Below, in pieces: positions 9,048 to 16,718 of a stretch of 64,000 nt of DNA. The first letter of the stretch is position 1. Every line of letters starts with the position of its first letter. The stretch lies in contig DASXEB010000019.1 of the NCBI GenBank assembly GCA_036490335.1, forward strand, positions 124,001 to 188,000, in the 5' to 3' direction. The position numbers were made by a program, and so were the translations under genes. This DNA is from Palsa-1392 sp036490335. GTDB lineage: Bacteria > Verrucomicrobiota > Verrucomicrobiia > Chthoniobacterales > UBA10450. Under the pieces are notes generated by a model. The model did no database searches. It had not been told where the DNA came from and worked only from the letters and a program-made list of their open reading frames with translations.

Positions 9048-9593
9048 CTAGAAAAAGCCGTGGAGCGTTTTCAGGTCGGGATCGACCTTCGCGATCGAGC
9101 GGAAGCTTTCGTCCATCTCGAAACTGATCTGCAAATGTTTTTGCGCATTGCGCGCATTGCCGAGGAGCGCTTCGTAGCAACCCATGTTGTAATGATAAAT
9201 CGGCTCGCGGCGCAAAGCCGGCGGCGCCTGGAGCAGGACGCGGCGCGCTTCGGCGGTGCGGCCGAGCTGGCTCAAACAAAAACCGGCGTGGAGAAATCCC
9301 GCGCCATCGTGCGGTGCGACGCGACAGATTTTGCGGCTGAGACTGAGCGCGCCTTTCCAATTCCTGCGCTGCAACTGATGATGCAGGCGCAGCCGGAGCA
9401 CCTCGGGATGATTTTGCTCGGCCCGCGGAATCGCATTCAACTCCGCGACCGAGGCGCGCTCCATCCCCAGCTCGGCATAACCGCAGGCCGCGCTCAGATG
9501 CCACTCGAGACTCATCCGATTCGTAAAAGCAGCAGCCATGCCGATCGTGCGGACGCGCGTCAGGCATTCCAAAATATTTCGCTGGGTGTTCAT
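9048..9593 (-). CDS. Tetratricopeptide-repeat protein
   Basis: A 181-residue protein made mainly of TPR-like helix pairs: successive stretches with the W-x-x-L-x-x-A-x-x-x-x-P pattern occur around residues 70-105, 105-138 and 139-172 (for example GAGFLHAGFCLSQLGRTAEARRVL reduced to its A/G/L skeleton). TPR proteins act as scaffolds; no partner is evident. The start MNTQRN is chosen because the longer frame runs back through the divergent lipoprotein gene. ATG codons about 17 and 25 residues further in are alternatives. No exact repeat copy lies between 8857 and 10171. Confidence 0.75.
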   Translation of the reverse strand: MNTQRNILECLTRVRTIGMAAAFTNRMSLEWHLSAACGYAELGMERASVAELNAIPRAEQNHPEVLRLRLHHQLQRRNWKGALSLSRKICRVAPHDGAGFLHAGFCLSQLGRTAEARRVLLQAPPALRREPIYHYNMGCYEALLGNARNAQKHLQISFEMDESFRSIAKVDPDLKTLHGFF

Positions 9594-9635
9594 CGCGCGG
9601 GTTGATTTCGGCCCAGCTTGCGCAAAGAAGCGGCG

Positions 9636-10178
9636 ATGCGAAATCGATTGTTCCTCGCGATTCTGATGTTGCTCTGCGCCGGCTGCGTCGGCGAAATGCC
9701 GCGAGAGGACAATTCGCCGGCGGCGCTCGCCCGCGCCTTGTGCGCGCTTTCGCCGACGGTCGATCGCGCGGAAGCGGAGCGCGCGGCGGATTGCGCTTAC
9801 GCGACGTGCGCGCGGCTGAAACGCGAGTATCGCGTCGTCGGGCCGGCGGTTTTTCAGAACGGACTCGTCAATCTCGGGCTGCGCGAGAAAGGGCTTTGCT
9901 ATCAGTGGACGGAAGACCTGCTCGCGGCCCTCCAGCCGCTGCATTTGCGGACCCTGCGGATTCATTGGGTGATCGCGCATCCCGGCAGTTATCTGGAAAG
10001 CAACGCGCTCGTCCTCACCGCGCGCGGCCAGTCGGTGCGGGATGGAATCGTGCTCGACGCGTGGCGGCATGCCGGCCGGCTTTATTGGAACGCGACCGCT
10101 GCCGACCGCGCCTTCGGCTGGGAGGAAGATCACTCGGCTTATGCGCGGGCGAGAATGAACGCGCCTGCTTCTCGTTAG
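9636..10178 (+). CDS. Hypothetical lipoprotein
   Basis: A 180-residue predicted lipoprotein: MRNRLFLAILMLLCAGC is a short signal with the lipobox L-C-A-G-C. The mature part is cysteine-containing (ALCALSP, DCAYATCARL, GLCYQW) and ends with a conserved-looking DRAFGWEEDHSAYARARM segment. I do not recognise a named family and assign no function beyond envelope location. The ATG is preferred over an in-frame TTG at 9618. The stop TAG is read from the repeat copy at 10172. Confidence 0.72.
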   Translation: MRNRLFLAILMLLCAGCVGEMPREDNSPAALARALCALSPTVDRAEAERAADCAYATCARLKREYRVVGPAVFQNGLVNLGLREKGLCYQWTEDLLAALQPLHLRTLRIHWVIAHPGSYLESNALVLTARGQSVRDGIVLDAWRHAGRLYWNATAADRAFGWEEDHSAYARARMNAPASR

Positions 10179-10189
10179 GCCCTAACGAG
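10172..10189. repeat. Inverted pair of the 9-mer between convergent genes
   Basis: TCGTTAGGC is followed at once by CCTAACGAG; together with the flanking C they make a perfect 9-bp inverted repeat with a one-base centre (10171-10189). It lies between the convergent lipoprotein gene (whose stop is inside it) and pepF. The tiny loop means a shorter stem would actually form. A terminator role is plausible but there is no clear T-run. Confidence 0.8.
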
Positions 10190-10197
10190 TCGTTGTT

Positions 10198-11991
10198 TTA
10201 GAGCAGCGTTTCCAACTCAGCGACGCGACGATCGAAAAGCGCGAGGGTGCTCTCGACCGGCGCAGGCGTCGTCATGTCGACGCCGGCTTTCTGCAAAGTC
10301 TCGAGCGGAAATTTCGCGCCGCCGGATTGGAGAAAACCGAGGTAGGCCTCGACCGCGCCGGGCGCGCCGGCGAGCACGCGTTCGGCGAGCGCAATCGCGG
10401 CGGAGACGCCAGTGGCATATTTGTAAACGTAAAACGCGCTGTAGAAATGCGGGATGCGCAGGCATTCGAGATCGAGCTCGGGGTCGATCGTCAGGCCGGC
10501 GCCGAGATAAGCGTCGAGCAGCTTGCGATACTCGCTTTTGAAAACGTCGAGCGTGATCGCGTCGCCGCCTCCCTCGAGCGCGTGGATGATTTTCTCGAAC
10601 TCGGCAAACATCGTCTGCCGGAAAAGCGTGCCGCGGATATCGTCGATCTGGCGATTGATAATGTAGGCGCGCATTTTCGGATCGTCCGTCTGCGCGAGCA
10701 GGTGATGCGTGAGCAGTTCCTCGTTAAAAGTCGACGCGACCTCGGCGAGGAAGATCGGATAATCGGCGTCCTGATAAAGCTGCGCGCGTTGCGCGAACCA
10801 GGTGTGCATGGAGTGCCCGGCCTCGTGCGCGAGGGTGTAGACGTCGGAGAAAACGTCGCGCTTGTAGTTCATCAAAATGTAAGGCGGGGCGCCGTAGCTC
10901 CCGCTCGAAAAGGCGCCGCTCCGTTTCCCTTTCGATTCGTAACGATCGCACCAGCGCCCGCGCAAACCTTCGCCTAACGAATCGACATATTCGCGGCCAA
11001 GCGGCGCGAGCGAGGCGAGCACCTTGTCGATCGCTTCGTCAAACGGCACATCGGTTTTGATCTCGGCCACGAGCGGCACGTAAGTGTCGTAGTGATGCAG
11101 CTCGTCGAGACCGAGCACGCGCCGGCGCAATTCGTAATAGCGAAAAAGCGGCGCGAGATTTTGCCGCACCGACGCGATCAGGTTGTCGTAAACCGCGCTC
11201 GGCACGTCGTCCTTGAAGAGCGAAGCCTCGAGCGCCGACGGGTAATTGCGGGCGCGCGCGCGAAAAACATCCGCCTTCACCGAGTAGGAAAGCGCGGCCG
11301 CGAGCGTGAACTGATGGTCCTGAAACTCGGCGTAGAATTGATGAAAGGCGCGCTTCCGCAGCGCGTGATCGCGCCTAACGAGAAAAGAACTGAACGAGCT
11401 TTGGGTGAGCGGACGCTCCGTGCCGTCTTCGTCAACGAGCGCGCCGAATTTCATGTCCACATTCGTGAGCTGCGAGAATGCGTCGTCGTAGCCATCGAGC
11501 GCGGAACTGCCGAGCGCGAGCAGCCGCTCCTCTTTTTCGGAGAGGACGTGCGGCTTCATCCGCCGGATTTTGTGCAGGCTCGTGCGCCAATCTTTCAGCG
11601 CCGGATCGTCGAGAAACTGCGCAAACTTTTCGTCATCGATCGCCTGGATTTCCGGCCCGATGAAGGACGCGACCTCGCCGATCGTGGTCAGCAAATTTTG
11701 CAACTGACCCATGCGCGCGAGGTAATCGGGATTCGCGCTATCCTCCGCGAGCTGAAGCGAGGCGAAGTGATAAACGCGCTCGATTTTGAGATCGAGCGTC
11801 TTCTCGAACTCGAGCAGCTCGCCTAACGACCCCGCCGACGCGCCGCCGCGTCCTTTCCAATCCGCCAGCCGCGGAAAGGTCGCCTGAATCCAGGCAAAAT
11901 CCTCGCTCCATTTATCGCTGCTCGCGAAGAGCTGCGAGAGGTCCCATTTGTCGGCTTCCGCAATCTCGGCGCGGGTCGGGATTTCCTTCAT
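10198..11991 (-). CDS. pepF: Oligoendopeptidase F (M3 family)
   Basis: A 597-residue zinc metallopeptidase that cleaves short peptides in the cytoplasm. The M3 zinc motif HEAGHSMH is present about two thirds along, with the expected Glu some 25 residues downstream (LAEVASTFNEEL); the family's PYILMNY and YASALEASLFKDDVP-type regions flank it. The start MKEIPTRAEI is chosen, as the open frame extends 29 codons further without features. Repeat copies at 10972, 11373 and 11821 lie inside. It is isolated from the next leftward gene by a terminator at 12056-12088. Confidence 0.93.
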   Translation of the reverse strand: MKEIPTRAEIAEADKWDLSQLFASSDKWSEDFAWIQATFPRLADWKGRGGASAGSLGELLEFEKTLDLKIERVYHFASLQLAEDSANPDYLARMGQLQNLLTTIGEVASFIGPEIQAIDDEKFAQFLDDPALKDWRTSLHKIRRMKPHVLSEKEERLLALGSSALDGYDDAFSQLTNVDMKFGALVDEDGTERPLTQSSFSSFLVRRDHALRKRAFHQFYAEFQDHQFTLAAALSYSVKADVFRARARNYPSALEASLFKDDVPSAVYDNLIASVRQNLAPLFRYYELRRRVLGLDELHHYDTYVPLVAEIKTDVPFDEAIDKVLASLAPLGREYVDSLGEGLRGRWCDRYESKGKRSGAFSSGSYGAPPYILMNYKRDVFSDVYTLAHEAGHSMHTWFAQRAQLYQDADYPIFLAEVASTFNEELLTHHLLAQTDDPKMRAYIINRQIDDIRGTLFRQTMFAEFEKIIHALEGGGDAITLDVFKSEYRKLLDAYLGAGLTIDPELDLECLRIPHFYSAFYVYKYATGVSAAIALAERVLAGAPGAVEAYLGFLQSGGAKFPLETLQKAGVDMTTPAPVESTLALFDRRVAELETLL

Positions 11992-12055
11992 CCCAATTTC
12001 CTCGCCGCAAAACCCTCTTCTGTCATGCAACGATCGCGTCGCCTGGCAACGTGAG

Positions 12056-12088
12056 GAAAAAAAAGAAGGCCGCGACACCGCGGCCTTC
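12056..12088 (-). terminator. Intrinsic terminator of the hypothetical gene at 12119-12736
   Basis: A perfect 10-bp stem (GAAGGCCGCG / CGCGGCCTTC) with loop ACAC at 12065-12088. On the leftward transcript it is followed by a run of eight U (plus-strand A-tract 12057-12064). This is the only classical hairpin-plus-U terminator I found in the window. Confidence 0.88.
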
Positions 12089-12118
12089 CCTGTTTTACAA
12101 AGCGAATGAATGCCTCGC

Positions 12119-12736
12119 TTAGGTGCTGAAGATGCCGGTCACGATGTCGCTCGGCTGGCCGGCCTGCTTGTCGCCGACGTAGCCGATGGCCTGGTACTCG
12201 CGTTTTTCCGGTTGGCCGGCCGTTTGCGGCGGCGTCGTGTCCATGAACGGGAAGTGGCCGATTTTGCTCCCGATCGTCGTCCAGGCGCTAGTGCCCGCAA
12301 TCCGCATTTGGATGTCAACCGAGGTGAAGCCCGGCTTTTTGCCGCGGATTTCGTTCGTCCCGGGTCGGGGATGAACCGTGATGGTCGGCTTTTGGGTGTC
12401 CATGTCGTAAACCGTCTCGTGGGTTTTGACCTGCCAAGCGTTGGCCATTCCGTCATCCCAGCCGGTGGCGGCTTTGTAACGGTTGATCATATCGCGCAAG
12501 GGGCCGTCGTTCTCGGTGATGGCTGTACGTGCTGCGCCGTCGGCCTGAACCCAGCCGATTTGTTTGGTTATGGCATTCGTGACTGGAGTGAGGACCGAAT
12601 CAACCAGCGCGGTATCGGTCGTGACCTGAGCCGGGGCTTGCCCAAGAGTGGGGCCGTCGGCGGTGATGCGGGCTTTTAGATTGGTCAGCCAATCTTGTAA
12701 ATTCCGCGGTGAGGTAGGCATAAAATCTTTGCCCAT
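12119..12736 (-). CDS. Hypothetical protein, motif-free
   Basis: A 205-residue protein without recognised domain. The N-terminal half is helical (MPTSPRNLQDWLTNLKARI and following), the C-terminal half is rich in beta-forming residues and resembles an Ig/fibronectin-like strand pattern (VDIQMRIAGTSAWTTIGS, EYQAIGYVGDKQAGQPS). No signal peptide. The ATG at 12736 or the ATG five codons later (12721) could start it. Base composition is less G+C-rich than its neighbours and no copy of the 9-mer is present, consistent with recent arrival. It ends at its own intrinsic terminator. Confidence 0.7.
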   Translation of the reverse strand: MGKDFMPTSPRNLQDWLTNLKARITADGPTLGQAPAQVTTDTALVDSVLTPVTNAITKQIGWVQADGAARTAITENDGPLRDMINRYKAATGWDDGMANAWQVKTHETVYDMDTQKPTITVHPRPGTNEIRGKKPGFTSVDIQMRIAGTSAWTTIGSKIGHFPFMDTTPPQTAGQPEKREYQAIGYVGDKQAGQPSDIVTGIFST

Positions 12737-12876
12737 AGTTTTGCTGAGAATCCCCGGGATTGTTTCTGCCGGGGGCAGGGGCCGGAAACCTATCCGGTTG
12801 GCGTGGAATGTCGCTGAATATGGTGTTTGCGCAAGAACTTTTTTTCTCGATTGCCGCATTTGGACGTTCGCCGGCC

Positions 12877-13156
12877 GAAACCTGGCGATTTTCCTTCCGC
12901 CATAGCTGGCTATCGAGGCGCAATAGTCGGCTATGGGCGACTCGATCGCGTCCTATTGAGCCGCCATAGTACGCTATTTTCTCGCCCGAGTCAGCAGTGG
13001 CGCTCGGATCGTCCGCTCGGCTGGCTCGATTGCTGGCTATGGTGGGAAAATAGTTAACTACTTGCGCGAAAATTGCCGGCTATTCTGCGCCAATCGTTGG
13101 CGATTTTCTCGCCATCGTCAGCGATTGGGCTCGGATTGCCGGCGATGCCAGGTGAA
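12877..13156. repeat. Degenerate tandem array, about 21-bp period, palindromic core ATAGC-NN-GCTAT
   Basis: Units with a core like ATAGCTGGCTAT recur at about 12902, 12923, 12966, 13029, 13049, 13072, 13092, 13114 and 13135; the spacings are 20-23 bp or multiples of that. Later units drift to ATTGCCGGCTAT and ATCGTTGGCGAT. The array fills the 495-bp divergent gap between the hypothetical gene and the secreted protein gene; nothing else is visible there. Not CRISPR: there are no conserved long repeats or unique spacers. Confidence 0.7.
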
Positions 13157-13231
13157 TAATCGGGCAAAAAGGCGCCGCGAACCGGGATTTTTCTTGCTCC
13201 AGCCGGCCCGTAGCTGGCAGGGTGCAGTTCG

Positions 13232-14479
13232 ATGAAAACCTCGGCCTCTTTCGCCCTCACCTTTAGGAGGAAGTTTGCGATCAAAAAAATCTGCCTCACG
13301 AGTGTGCGGGTAATGTTAGCAAGCGGGCTGATGCCTCTCCTAACGATCGCGCCGCTTCGCGCAGCGGAAAAAGCAGACAAGGATAAGGACTCCTACGTCA
13401 TCTTCTCCAACCTCGGCTCGCCCGGAGAGCTCTACGACACCGATCCCTACGAAGCCAGAGGGCTCGCCGGCAGTAACGCATATGATGAAGAGGAGTGGCA
13501 GGCGGTGTCCTTTATACCCAAATACGATGTGCAAGTCACGACCCTCGAGGCCGCGATTGGCCACAGCCGTGGCACACCCATCATCAAGCTGGCTCTCTGT
13601 AATAATGACCCGAACTTCGGGTACCCGGGGACCGCTATTCCAGGAGGCGGGGGAGAGGTCACCGATATTCCAGAGTTGGGCGACTGCTGCCAACTGGTCA
13701 AGGTGATCTTGCCCGGCGGTGGGGTGAGCCTGAAGGCGGGCACGGCCTACTGGCTGGTGGCCCAGCCTGATAATTCCAAGGGCGCGGATTTTGACGGGGG
13801 ATGGGCGGTTTCACACTTTGGCGAGAGCGCTTATCTGGAGCCGCCCTATCCCTGGAATCCACAGCCGAGCTACTGGCCGGCGGCAAAGATCAGGGGTCAT
13901 CGGTTAAAGGGCAGCACAAGCCCGGCTGCTCCGGCTGACACCGACGCGGACGCTTCGGACAAAGTCACCTTCTTTACCAGCATCGATCCATCTCTCTCTT
14001 TTCCCTATTATTCGGAGTTCGGACTCTTAATCACGGGGAAAGATAGTAACGACGGCGGAGACGGATCGGAGGCCATGCCCTTCACGGCACGAGCAGACGG
14101 CTACGCCAAAACCCTCTCGGCCGCCATCGGCAAGCTTGAAGGGGCTGACACAGGAATAATTTTGAGCCTTTACACCGATAATGGAGCGGTTCCCGGAAAG
14201 CCGATCCCCAAGGCCAGCGGCAGCACCTCCGACTTTCCAGACGTCGGAGAATGTTGCGGATTTGCCACGGTGAAACTCCCCGGCAAAGGGGTGCCCTTGC
14301 AAAAAGGCGTAAGATACTGGCTTGTCGCCGGCCCCGATGACGTCAACGCCCCGATGTTCGAAGGCCTCTGGCGGTTCTCAAGCAATAACCTGGCCAGCGA
14401 AGTATTCCCCGAAGAAGACAACTGGATGAATTATCCCGGCGCGTGGCCGGCGGCCAAAATCACCGGCACAAGCAAGTAG
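13232..14479 (+). CDS. Secreted protein with two tandem homologous domains
   Basis: A 415-residue exported protein. The signal peptide is IKKICLTSV...PLRAA with cleavage near residue 45. Two copies of a beta-rich domain follow (about 60-225 and 245-412): both contain a line of the form DIPELGDCC / DFPDVGECC, a V-x-LPG-K-G-V-L strand, a G-x-x-YWLVA-x-PD motif and a final W/YPAAKI-G end. This resembles extracellular choice-of-anchor type domains; no enzymatic function is suggested. An AGGAGG Shine-Dalgarno at 13265 is followed nine bases on by ATC rather than ATG, so the true start may be 13280. Only one degenerate copy of the 9-mer (13338) is present. Confidence 0.78.
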   Translation: MKTSASFALTFRRKFAIKKICLTSVRVMLASGLMPLLTIAPLRAAEKADKDKDSYVIFSNLGSPGELYDTDPYEARGLAGSNAYDEEEWQAVSFIPKYDVQVTTLEAAIGHSRGTPIIKLALCNNDPNFGYPGTAIPGGGGEVTDIPELGDCCQLVKVILPGGGVSLKAGTAYWLVAQPDNSKGADFDGGWAVSHFGESAYLEPPYPWNPQPSYWPAAKIRGHRLKGSTSPAAPADTDADASDKVTFFTSIDPSLSFPYYSEFGLLITGKDSNDGGDGSEAMPFTARADGYAKTLSAAIGKLEGADTGIILSLYTDNGAVPGKPIPKASGSTSDFPDVGECCGFATVKLPGKGVPLQKGVRYWLVAGPDDVNAPMFEGLWRFSSNNLASEVFPEEDNWMNYPGAWPAAKITGTSK

Positions 14480-14520
14480 TTCAACGGGCTGCTTACGAGT
14501 CCAACGCCGCCCAGCGCCGA

Positions 14521-15306
14521 TTAACGAAACCCGGCTTCGCCTTCCTCGTGCAGGCGCGGGCCTTTGGCGGTGAGCTTCTCGCGGGCTTGGGCGATTGGGA
14601 TGTTTGGGCAGGTGTCGATCCATTTCTCGCCTTCGGGCGCGGCCCAGTGGACGGCGTTGCGCAAGACTTTCCGGATGGTGGGGTGGAAGTAGATCGGGTA
14701 GGTCTCGTGGCCGGGACGGAAGTAGAAGATTTTGCCGTTGCCGCGCCGCCAGGTGCAGCCGCTGCGGAAGACTTCGCCGCCTTCGAACCAGGAGATGAAG
14801 ACGATTTCGTCCGGCGTCGGGATGGCGAAGGGCTCGCCATACATTTCGGTGTTCTCGATTTCGAAAGCGCGATCGATCCCGCGCGCGATCGGGTGGCCCG
14901 GCTGGCAAACCCAGAGGCGCTCGCGCTCGCCCGCTTCGCGCCAGGTGAGCGAACAGCTCGTGCCCATGAGGCGCTTGAAAATTTTCGAGTAATGCGACGA
15001 GTGCAGGGCGATGAAGCCCATCCCTTCCCAGACGCGGCTGAGCGCGCGCGCGACGATCTCGTCCGCGACTTCGCCGTGGGCGGCGTGGCTCCACCAGATG
15101 AGGACGTCGGTTTCGGCAAGGAGGCTTTTCGTTAGGCCATGCTCCGGCTCGTCCAACGTCGCGGTGCGGACGGCGATGGTTTCGTCTTCGCGCAAGCCGG
15201 CGGCGATGCAGTGGTGCATGCCGTCGGGGTAAATTTGCCGGACGATCTCGTTTTTGCGCTCGTGCAGGTTCTCGCCCCAGACGGTGACGCGGATCGGCGA
15301 CGCCAT
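14521..15306 (-). CDS. ThuA-domain protein (trehalose utilisation family)
   Basis: A 261-residue cytoplasmic protein with a ThuA-like, class-I amidotransferase-like fold: RVTVWGENLHE at the start, LIWWSHAAHGEV, GMGFIALHSSHYSKIF, and GKIFYFRPGHETYPIYF with WAAPEGEK near the end match the family. ThuA proteins act in sugar (trehalose/sucrose) metabolism, often by an undefined reaction. It carries a single repeat copy at 15129. It abuts the membrane protein upstream (stop-start junction at 15306/15307), so they are probably co-transcribed. Confidence 0.87.
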   Translation of the reverse strand: MASPIRVTVWGENLHERKNEIVRQIYPDGMHHCIAAGLREDETIAVRTATLDEPEHGLTKSLLAETDVLIWWSHAAHGEVADEIVARALSRVWEGMGFIALHSSHYSKIFKRLMGTSCSLTWREAGERERLWVCQPGHPIARGIDRAFEIENTEMYGEPFAIPTPDEIVFISWFEGGEVFRSGCTWRRGNGKIFYFRPGHETYPIYFHPTIRKVLRNAVHWAAPEGEKWIDTCPNIPIAQAREKLTAKGPRLHEEGEAGFR

Positions 15307-15801
15307 CTAGCGAGGCAGGCGCCGCGCCCAACTGCGCGCGAGCCAGAGCGGGATGACGCCGAAGACGCCAAACGCGCAATCGATCAGCCGCCACCACACC
15401 GGCAGGTGGCGAATCTCGCCGCTGATCAGCGCCATCGGAATGACGAGTAGGCAGGCGACGATCCCGGCGTCGATGATCCAGAGATTGCGGCGCGGATCGA
15501 CGAGCGGGCCGAGGAAAAAGATCGCGATGACGAAGTGGCCGAAGCCGAGCCAGTCGGTGCCGTAACCGATGAAGGGATAATTTTGGTAAACGTCCGCGAG
15601 TCCGCGATGCACTTCGGTCATCCAGGCGGCGGCGACGGGCAGTTGGCCGCTCTGTTGCAGGAGGTCGGCGATTTTTCCCGATTCCCAAAGCAGCGGCAGC
15701 GAGCTGATCCCGCTCCCGAGCAAACCGAGGATGACGATGGCGAGCAAAATGCGAATGCGCCCACGCAAACGCGTTTCTTCCGGGCTGATGTTAGCGGCCA
15801 T
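15307..15801 (-). CDS. Conserved inner-membrane protein
   Basis: A 164-residue protein with about four transmembrane segments (residues 18-40, 82-100, 107-130, 138-155). The loop NYPFIGYGTDWLGFGHFVIA is striking but I do not recognise the family. The ATG at 15801 is chosen; a TTG three codons upstream is possible. It overlaps the uracil-DNA glycosylase gene by 11 bases, indicating coupling within the leftward run. It has no repeat copy. Confidence 0.72.
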   Translation of the reverse strand: MAANISPEETRLRGRIRILLAIVILGLLGSGISSLPLLWESGKIADLLQQSGQLPVAAAWMTEVHRGLADVYQNYPFIGYGTDWLGFGHFVIAIFFLGPLVDPRRNLWIIDAGIVACLLVIPMALISGEIRHLPVWWRLIDCAFGVFGVIPLWLARSWARRLPR

Positions 15802-16456
15802 CGACGACAATCTCCTCGACCGGGATGATGCGTCCGCGCGCGGCGCGGGTCAATGCCGGATGCCGCGCGATGAGGGCGAGGGCTGTGCGCAGCAAATCGC
15901 GTCCGGGCGGAATGCGATGCCACGGCGACGCGCCCGATGGATGGGGCAGCGGGATGAGATCGAAGGTCGCGCCGGCGCGGGTCGCGCGAAAACTGCGGCC
16001 GATGATGGCGTCGAGTTTTTCGACCGGGATGAATTGCGCGATCGCGAGTTTGCCGACGGGAATGACGAGGCGCGGCTGCAAAATTTCCAGCTCGCGATTC
16101 AACCATGACGCGCAGTTCGCGATCTCCTGCGGATTCGGCACGCGGTCGCTCCCGCCGGGTGCTTTGCCGGGAAAACAACGGCAGACCGCGGCGAAATAAA
16201 TTCGGGCGCGCACTTCGCTTTCCGTCAGGCCAAGCGTTTCTTCGAACCAGCGGAAAAGCGTTTTGCCCGCGGTCCAGGCGAACGGTTTGCCAGCGGCTGG
16301 TTCGCGCACACCCGGCGCCTGGCCGACGAGCAAAACACGGCTGACGATCGGCCCGCCCGAAACCGGAGGCGGCTGCATGCGCGGACAACGGCGGCAGTTG
16401 CGCAACTGCGCGACGTGACTCGTTAGGCGGGTTTGCCGTTCGCTCGCCGTCGCCAT
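15791..16456 (-). CDS. Uracil-DNA glycosylase, family-4-like with FeS cysteines
   Basis: A 221-residue DNA-repair enzyme predicted to excise uracil from DNA. Motif 1 GQAPGVREPAAGKPF aligns with the GEAPG...G-PF site of family 4; PLPHPSGAS is the second active-site loop. A C-x2-C near residue 21 (CRRC) and cysteines near residues 94-96 and 115 could bind the 4Fe-4S cluster of family 4. The exact UDG subfamily (4, or a related clade) is uncertain. Position downstream of DUF2905 with a 4-base gap suggests one transcript. Confidence 0.82.
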   Translation of the reverse strand: MATASERQTRLTSHVAQLRNCRRCPRMQPPPVSGGPIVSRVLLVGQAPGVREPAAGKPFAWTAGKTLFRWFEETLGLTESEVRARIYFAAVCRCFPGKAPGGSDRVPNPQEIANCASWLNRELEILQPRLVIPVGKLAIAQFIPVEKLDAIIGRSFRATRAGATFDLIPLPHPSGASPWHRIPPGRDLLRTALALIARHPALTRAARGRIIPVEEIVVDGR

Positions 16457-16460
16457 TTGC

Positions 16461-16673
16461 CTAACGACGAAAGAGCGAAAAAATCAGGCTGAGCAGAATG
16501 CTGAGGATGATGCAGGTGACGATCGGGAAATAAAAGCCGGCATGCCCGCGCTCGATCCGAATGTCGTCCGGCAATCGCCCGAGCCAGCCGGCGCCGAAGC
16601 CGCTCCAAAGCGCGAGCCCGACGAGCGCGATGATCGCGCCGAGAACAACGAGCATTTTTCCAAGCTCTGGCAT
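16461..16673 (-). CDS. DUF2905 small membrane protein
   Basis: A 70-residue protein with two transmembrane helices around a conserved loop GRLPDDIRIERGHAGFYFP, the hallmark of the DUF2905 family (function unknown). Its TAG stop comes from the repeat copy at 16459, and another copy at 16674 sits right before its start codon on the leftward transcript. It lies between fabF and the uracil-DNA glycosylase gene. Confidence 0.88.
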   Translation of the reverse strand: MPELGKMLVVLGAIIALVGLALWSGFGAGWLGRLPDDIRIERGHAGFYFPIVTCIILSILLSLIFSLFRR

Positions 16674-16718
16674 TCGTTAGGCAACTCCGGTCCGCGGCGG
16701 CGCGGCCGCAGAACGAAG

